DNA of 8,783 nucleotides from Bacillota bacterium. Lineage in GTDB: Bacteria; Bacillota; UBA4882; UBA10575. This document shows positions 5,686 to 8,783 of the stretch, piece by piece. Each line of letters starts with the position of its first letter. Within the stretch, counting starts at the first letter, position 1. The position numbers were made by a program, and so were the translations under genes. Location of the stretch: contig DOID01000046.1 in the NCBI GenBank assembly GCA_003511465.1, positions 28,082 to 36,864 on the forward strand, read 5' to 3'. The notes under the pieces are model-generated. The model was not told the origin of the DNA and did no database searches. It saw nothing but the letters and a program-made list of their open reading frames with translations.

Positions 5686-7570
5686 ATTTCCATTTATCAC
5701 CGCCGACTAAAGTCAAAGGACGACCTGTAACGGAGCGGTAGATCCCTTCGGCGGTTAAATCATAGACACTGTGCAGTTCCGGAATGGTTCCGGTTTCAAT
5801 AAAGTGATCAGGATACCCTAACCGTGAGATTTGTACTTTACGGATGCCTTCATCCGCCAACAATTCCAGGACGGCGGAACTAAAACCCCCAGTTAAGACA
5901 TGGTCCTCGACGGTGATTAGATGCGGTACCCGCCGCGCCCAATAGAGAATGGTCTTTTTGTCCAAAGGCTTTACAAAACGGGGATTAATCACCGCACTAT
6001 GGATTCCGGCTGCCTGCAAACGATCAGCAGCCTCTTCCGCCCTTTGCACCAGCGGACCCAGAGCCAGGATGGCTGCATGTTCACCGGTCCGCAAGACCTC
6101 TGCTTCCCCCAAGTTAAACGCTTCCACTGTCGAGAGTTTCCGTCCGGTCCCATGCCCACGGGGATACCGGATCGCTACGGGTTTGTCCATCTGCAAGGCC
6201 AAAAGGAACATTTGGCGTAGTTCATTTTCGTCGCGAGGAACCATAATCGTCAGCCCAGGCATCATCCGGAGATAAGCAAGGTCAAAGACACCATGGTGGG
6301 TTGGACCATCTTCACCAACCACCCCGGCCCGGTCCACCGCAAAAATAACTGGGAGACCCTGTAAACAAACGTCATGGATGATCTGATCGAAGGCGCGCTG
6401 CAGAAAAGTGGAATAAATCGCCACGACCGGTTTCAGCCCGGCACGGGCCAGCCCTCCAGCTAAGGTTACGGCATGTCCCTCGGCGATCCCCACATCAAAA
6501 AATCGTTCGGGATAGGTCTGGGCAAAACCCTTGAGGCCGGTCCCTTGAGTCATCGCAGCGGTAATCGCCACGATCCGTTGATCGGCGGCGGCGGCCTCCG
6601 TTAAAGTCGCTCCAAACACTTCTGTATAAGTAGGGGGTCCGGGGGTAATTTGAAGCTGGCCGGTACTGACCTCAAATTTGGGAACGCCATGATATTTACA
6701 GGGATTATCTTCAGCCGGCCGGTAACCCTTGCCCTTTTTGGTTAAGACATGGATTAAAATCGGTCCCTGGTGTCTGGTGGCTTCAACTAGCGTTTGGGTG
6801 AGTTGTCGTAAATTATGCCCATCCACTGGCCCCACGTAAGTAAAGCCCAGTTCTTCAAAGAGAATCCCTGGAATCACTAAATACTTCAAGCTATCCTTAA
6901 TTTTATCCAAGTAACGAAAGGTGGTTTCCCCAACTTTCGGTATTTTCTGGATGAATTGTTCAAAATCTTCTTTCATCTTATACAATGTAGGGTTGATTCG
7001 AGCCCGACTTAAATGGGTAGAAAGGGCACCCACATTCGGCGCGATTGACATCTCATTATCATTTAACACCACAATAAGGTTGGTTTTTAAATGACCCGCA
7101 TTGTTCAGCGCCTCAAAGGCGAGTCCGCCGGTGAGCGAACCATCACCAATCACTGAAATAACTTTATGGTGCTCTCCCCGCAGTTCTCGGGCGATTGCCA
7201 GCCCGAGTCCGACCGAGATCGACGTGCTGCTGTGACCGGTGGCAAATACATCGTGGGGACTTTCTTCCGGCTTCGGAAACCCACTCAGTCCGCCCCGTTG
7301 CCGCAAGGTGTTGAATTTCTCCAAGCGTCCGGTCAAGATTTTGTGAACATAAGACTGATGGCCCACATCCCAGATAATTTTGTCAACGGGACTATTAAAG
7401 ACCTTATGGAGCGCAATCGTCAGCTCGACCACGCCCAAGTTCGGGGCAAGATGGCCGCCATGGGTGGAAATGGTTTCAATCAGGAATTCTCGAATCTCCT
7501 TTGCTAAGACTTCCAGCTCAGCAAAGGTTAATTTCTTTAAATCCTCAGGTAGTTTCAGATCAGCTAACAT
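5684..7570 (-). CDS. dxs: 1-deoxy-D-xylulose-5-phosphate synthase
   Basis: DXS condenses pyruvate and glyceraldehyde 3-phosphate with thiamine diphosphate to form DXP, the entry step of the MEP isoprenoid pathway. It is full length at 628 residues. Visible landmarks: catalytic-region His40 in STHGGHLAPNLG, DVGHQSYVHKILTGR (68-82), the thiamine-diphosphate motif GDGSLTGG (142-149) through NDN (170-172), YVGPVDGHN (245-253), YHG (293-295), the catalytic Glu364 in DVGIAEGHAVT, and DRAGVVGEDGPTHHG further on. The ATG at 7570 fits the family N-terminus; the ribosome-binding site is modest (GTGGGG, 10-base spacing). It lies 37 bp after oapA with no terminator between them, so it can be read from the OLE/oapA transcript. 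Linkage of OLE RNA and oapA to isoprenoid genes is a known genomic pattern. Confidence 0.98.
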   Translation of the reverse strand: MLADLKLPEDLKKLTFAELEVLAKEIREFLIETISTHGGHLAPNLGVVELTIALHKVFNSPVDKIIWDVGHQSYVHKILTGRLEKFNTLRQRGGLSGFPKPEESPHDVFATGHSSTSISVGLGLAIARELRGEHHKVISVIGDGSLTGGLAFEALNNAGHLKTNLIVVLNDNEMSIAPNVGALSTHLSRARINPTLYKMKEDFEQFIQKIPKVGETTFRYLDKIKDSLKYLVIPGILFEELGFTYVGPVDGHNLRQLTQTLVEATRHQGPILIHVLTKKGKGYRPAEDNPCKYHGVPKFEVSTGQLQITPGPPTYTEVFGATLTEAAAADQRIVAITAAMTQGTGLKGFAQTYPERFFDVGIAEGHAVTLAGGLARAGLKPVVAIYSTFLQRAFDQIIHDVCLQGLPVIFAVDRAGVVGEDGPTHHGVFDLAYLRMMPGLTIMVPRDENELRQMFLLALQMDKPVAIRYPRGHGTGRKLSTVEAFNLGEAEVLRTGEHAAILALGPLVQRAEEAADRLQAAGIHSAVINPRFVKPLDKKTILYWARRVPHLITVEDHVLTGGFSSAVLELLADEGIRKVQISRLGYPDHFIETGTIPELHSVYDLTAEGIYRSVTGRPLTLVGGDKWK

Positions 7571-7607
7571 CTTGGCTAAACCCCACTCTTATCTAAACTT
7601 TTGGTCT

Positions 7608-8177
7608 TTACCTTTTATCCTTCCCTGACCCCGGCTGTCGCTTCCAACCAAAATAATGTTCAAATTTCTCCATCAGAAAAGCAGTCTTCAACACGATTAC
7701 CGACGATTTTTTGATCGCCAGGGATTTACTGGCCGCTTTACCGCCGACCGTCACCGCGGAAACTAAACCCACAACCAGTAGAGACATTAAATCCTGATAG
7801 GAAACCAGTTTATTGTTAATTGCAAAATCAATCACCAAAGCAGCGCTAATGGAGCCACTCACGGTCCCACAGATGTCTCCAACCACATCATTACAGAAAT
7901 TAGCCACCTGATCCGCTTTACGCACTAACTCAATGGCTTTTTTGGCACCGTCCACCCGGTCACTGGCCATCGCATGGAAAGGTTTTTCGGAAGCAGCGGT
8001 GGTCGCCGTCCCAATGAGGTCAAAGATGATTCCTAAAAAAATCACGGCCAGCAGAACAAAGACTGACACCCAATATGTTGTCCGAGTTTGGGTAAGTTGA
8101 AATAAAAGCGAAATCGAAATAGACAAAAAAAAAGTCAGCATCCCGACTCGAAACGCGCGTTTTGTACTACCGCCCAA
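7608..8177 (-). CDS. oapA: OapA, OLE RNA-associated membrane protein
   Basis: OapA binds OLE RNA and localises it to the membrane in Halalkalibacterium (Bacillus) halodurans, where loss of OLE or OapA gives sensitivity to cold, short-chain alcohols and Mg2+. The product has four hydrophobic segments (about residues 12-29, 36-58, 101-121 and 128-147), with a polar loop rich in acidic and basic residues between the second and third (FDLIGTATTAASEKPFHAMASDRVDGAKKAI, residues 52-82), reminiscent of DUF21/CNNM-type Mg transport proteins. The C-terminus is basic (KRQPGSGKDKR). A TTG start at 8177-8175 is preferred because GGAGGA lies exactly 6 bases upstream. A GTG at 8204 would add nine residues but has no Shine-Dalgarno and would translate through the one at 8189-8184. 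Identification rests on topology, size, the structured RNA immediately upstream and dxs immediately downstream; I could not run a homology search. Confidence 0.85.
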   Translation of the reverse strand: MGGSTKRAFRVGMLTFFLSISISLLFQLTQTRTTYWVSVFVLLAVIFLGIIFDLIGTATTAASEKPFHAMASDRVDGAKKAIELVRKADQVANFCNDVVGDICGTVSGSISAALVIDFAINNKLVSYQDLMSLLVVGLVSAVTVGGKAASKSLAIKKSSVIVLKTAFLMEKFEHYFGWKRQPGSGKDKR

Positions 8178-8183
8178 AAATAT

Positions 8184-8189
8184 TCCTCC
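8184..8189 (-). promoter_or_regulatory. Shine-Dalgarno deciding the oapA start
   Basis: GGAGGA on the minus strand is 6 bases before the TTG at 8177. Two copies of TTACATAG lie just upstream (8198-8191 and 8212-8205), 14 bp apart start to start. The ribosome-binding site lies within about 50 bases of the likely 3' end of the OLE RNA, so RNA folding could affect oapA translation. Confidence 0.65.
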
Positions 8190-8259
8190 ACTATGTAAGA
8201 TCACCTATGTAAAGTAGAAGATGGTCAACTATTGAGTAAACATTGTGGCTTAAGGTCCA

Positions 8260-8336
8260 GTAGGTTTTCCCGACGCTCTCCCACGCGTTACCGCTTAGGC
8301 GGTTTCCCTTTACGAGCGCCTTACCGAGTCGCCTAC
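8260..8336 (-). other. 3' domain stem of the OLE-like RNA with CUAA-capped hairpin
   Basis: Three nested helices can be drawn on the minus strand: GTAGG (8336-8332) with CCTAC (8264-8260), GGCGCTC (8320-8314) with GAGCGTC (8278-8272, one G-U pair), and ACCGC (8303-8299) with GCGGT (8294-8290) around the loop CTAA. Their nesting without conflict supports a real folded domain. Confidence 0.65.
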
Positions 8337-8470
8337 GGTAAAACTGGATCACCACTTAGTCCACACCGCAATCCTCAACAATTGTCCACTAGGGAATAGC
8401 CTAGGAGTTTTCCTCGGCGGAAAGGATCGTCTCTAGCCTCTTTTGCAGGATGGGTTTCAAACGGCAAAGA

Positions 8471-8500
8471 GCATTGTTCTTAGGCCTTCAAGAACATTGC
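8471..8500 (-). other. Strong hairpin in the central OLE-like RNA
   Basis: On the minus strand GCAATGTTCTT (8500-8490) pairs with AAGAACAATGC (8481-8471), 10 of 11 positions with one A-A mismatch, around the 8-nt loop GAAGGCCT. Flanking AACGG/CCGTT and AGGAT/ATCCT segments can extend the stem with an asymmetric internal loop. Confidence 0.75.
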
Positions 8501-8609
8501 TTGGCACCCGTTATCCTCTTCATCCCACCTCAAGGCAGGCTACACTGCATCGATACTAAGTAAGTAAAACTCCTTTTGCACCGTATGCAGGTTCTATCCC
8601 AAGCCGTAG

Positions 8610-8619
8610 TTAGGCCCGT
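8610..8619 (-). repeat. 10-nt repeat ACGGGCCTAA inside the OLE-like RNA (copy 2)
   Basis: ACGGGCCTAA on the minus strand occurs here and again at 8780-8771, 161 nt apart. Both copies are in the structured RNA region, the other one inside the GACGG/CCGTC hairpin close to the window edge. Confidence 0.6.
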
Positions 8620-8647
8620 AAGCTTTCCCACGTACTTGGGTCTCCAC

Positions 8648-8693
8648 GGTAAGGGGTCAACGCCCGCATGCCTTTGCGGGTCGCCCCAGTACC
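8648..8693 (-). other. Irregular stem-loop with tandem-GA-like internal loop in the OLE-like RNA
   Basis: On the minus strand GGTA/TACC, GGGG/CCCC and CCCGCA/TGCGGG stack in order (8693-8648) around the loop AAGGCA. The internal loop between the last two helices is CGA on the 5' side and CGTTGA on the 3' side, giving opposed GA dinucleotides as in kink-turns, though with a 4-nt instead of the usual 3-nt bulge. Confidence 0.6.
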
Positions 8694-8770
8694 TTAACCC
8701 CCAGCACCGCCCCCAACTGGGCGTCGGCAGCTAGCACCAGGGACTTCATCGATGTGCCCATGACGGATTT

Positions 8771-8780
8771 TTAGGCCCGT
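8771..8780 (-). repeat. 10-nt repeat ACGGGCCTAA inside the OLE-like RNA (copy 1)
   Basis: This is the first copy in transcript order, identical over 10 nt to 8619-8610. Its ACGG overlaps one arm of a small hairpin GACGG (8781-8777) / CCGTC (8766-8762). Confidence 0.6.
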
Positions 8781-8783
8781 CTT

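Larger units (their letters stand above)
8234..8783 (-). ncRNA. ole: OLE RNA (ornate, large, extremophilic RNA), 5' end cut by the window edge
   Basis: About 550 nt without a credible reading frame on either strand lie directly upstream of oapA and dxs, the known setting of OLE RNA, a class of about 600 nt in extremophilic and anaerobic Bacillota. On the minus strand the region shows many nested complementary segments: a 10/11-bp hairpin (8471-8500), a long irregular stem-loop (8648-8693), a CUAA-capped hairpin (8290-8303) within two outer helices, GACGG/CCGTC near the 5' edge, and a candidate 9-bp long-range helix AGGAGTTTT (8574-8566) with AAAACTCCT (8411-8403). Known partners are OapA, OapB and OapC. 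The RNP affects cold, alcohol and Mg2+ tolerance, but its biochemical activity is unresolved. The 3' boundary is estimated, and about 50 nt of the 5' end and the promoter are probably outside. I judged the class by context and structure; a covariance-model search was not possible. Confidence 0.85.

Noticed and set aside
5423..5710. 95-codon plus-strand open frame between the HD-GYP gene and dxs
   Set aside because: It has no ribosome-binding site or domain, its composition is that of AT-rich intergenic DNA, and its end runs antisense through the dxs terminator and stop.
6470..6500. DXS motif reads EGHAVT where many enzymes have EQHAVT
   Set aside because: The catalytic Glu is kept and the next position is, to my knowledge, variable among anaerobic Bacillota; no reason to suspect loss of function.
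8234..8783. RNase P RNA, tmRNA or rRNA fragment as the identity of the structured region
   Set aside because: A GAGGAAA stretch near 8415 superficially recalls the RNase P 5' motif, but the other RNase P core motifs, a tRNA-like end and rRNA-conserved segments are absent. The oapA/dxs context fits OLE RNA much better.

Overview
All recognised genes lie on the minus strand, so the window reads biologically from its right end (8783) to its left end (1). The gene content points to a Gram-positive anaerobic or extremophilic bacterium of the Bacillota: a rimP-nusA-ylxR-ylxQ-infB operon, purine-rich Shine-Dalgarno sequences, TTG start codons, and above all an apparent OLE (ornate, large, extremophilic) RNA next to its protein partner gene oapA and to dxs. 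I cannot name the genus.

Region 1 (about 8234-8783) has no credible reading frame. It holds a dense set of self-complementary segments and is best read as most of an OLE RNA, cut at its 5' end by the window edge. It is followed by oapA (7608-8177), a four-helix membrane protein that in characterised species binds OLE RNA and holds it at the membrane, and by dxs (5684-7570), the first enzyme of the MEP isoprenoid pathway. An intrinsic terminator overlaps the dxs stop codon and closes this unit.

Region 2 (3460-5650) starts with about 290 bp of AT-rich DNA without a recognised gene. It is followed by a two-gene unit: a membrane-anchored HD-GYP-type phosphodiesterase and, 2 bp later, an ApbE-type FAD:protein FMN transferase that begins with TTG.

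Region 3 (1-3456) is the conserved transcription/translation operon rimP-nusA-ylxR(rnpM)-ylxQ-infB. A good sigma-A-type promoter just after apbE is followed by an intrinsic terminator before rimP. That layout suggests attenuation of the operon, fitting the NusA-dependent leader termination described for the equivalent Bacillus subtilis operon. NusA carries a long acidic then basic C-terminal extension. infB runs off the left edge with only its N-terminal domain and low-complexity linker present.

The least ordinary content is the OLE RNA/OapA locus. OLE is a known RNA class whose biochemical role is still not settled. The same window also encodes an L7Ae-family kink-turn-type RNA-binding protein (YlxQ), the family that includes the OLE partner OapC.
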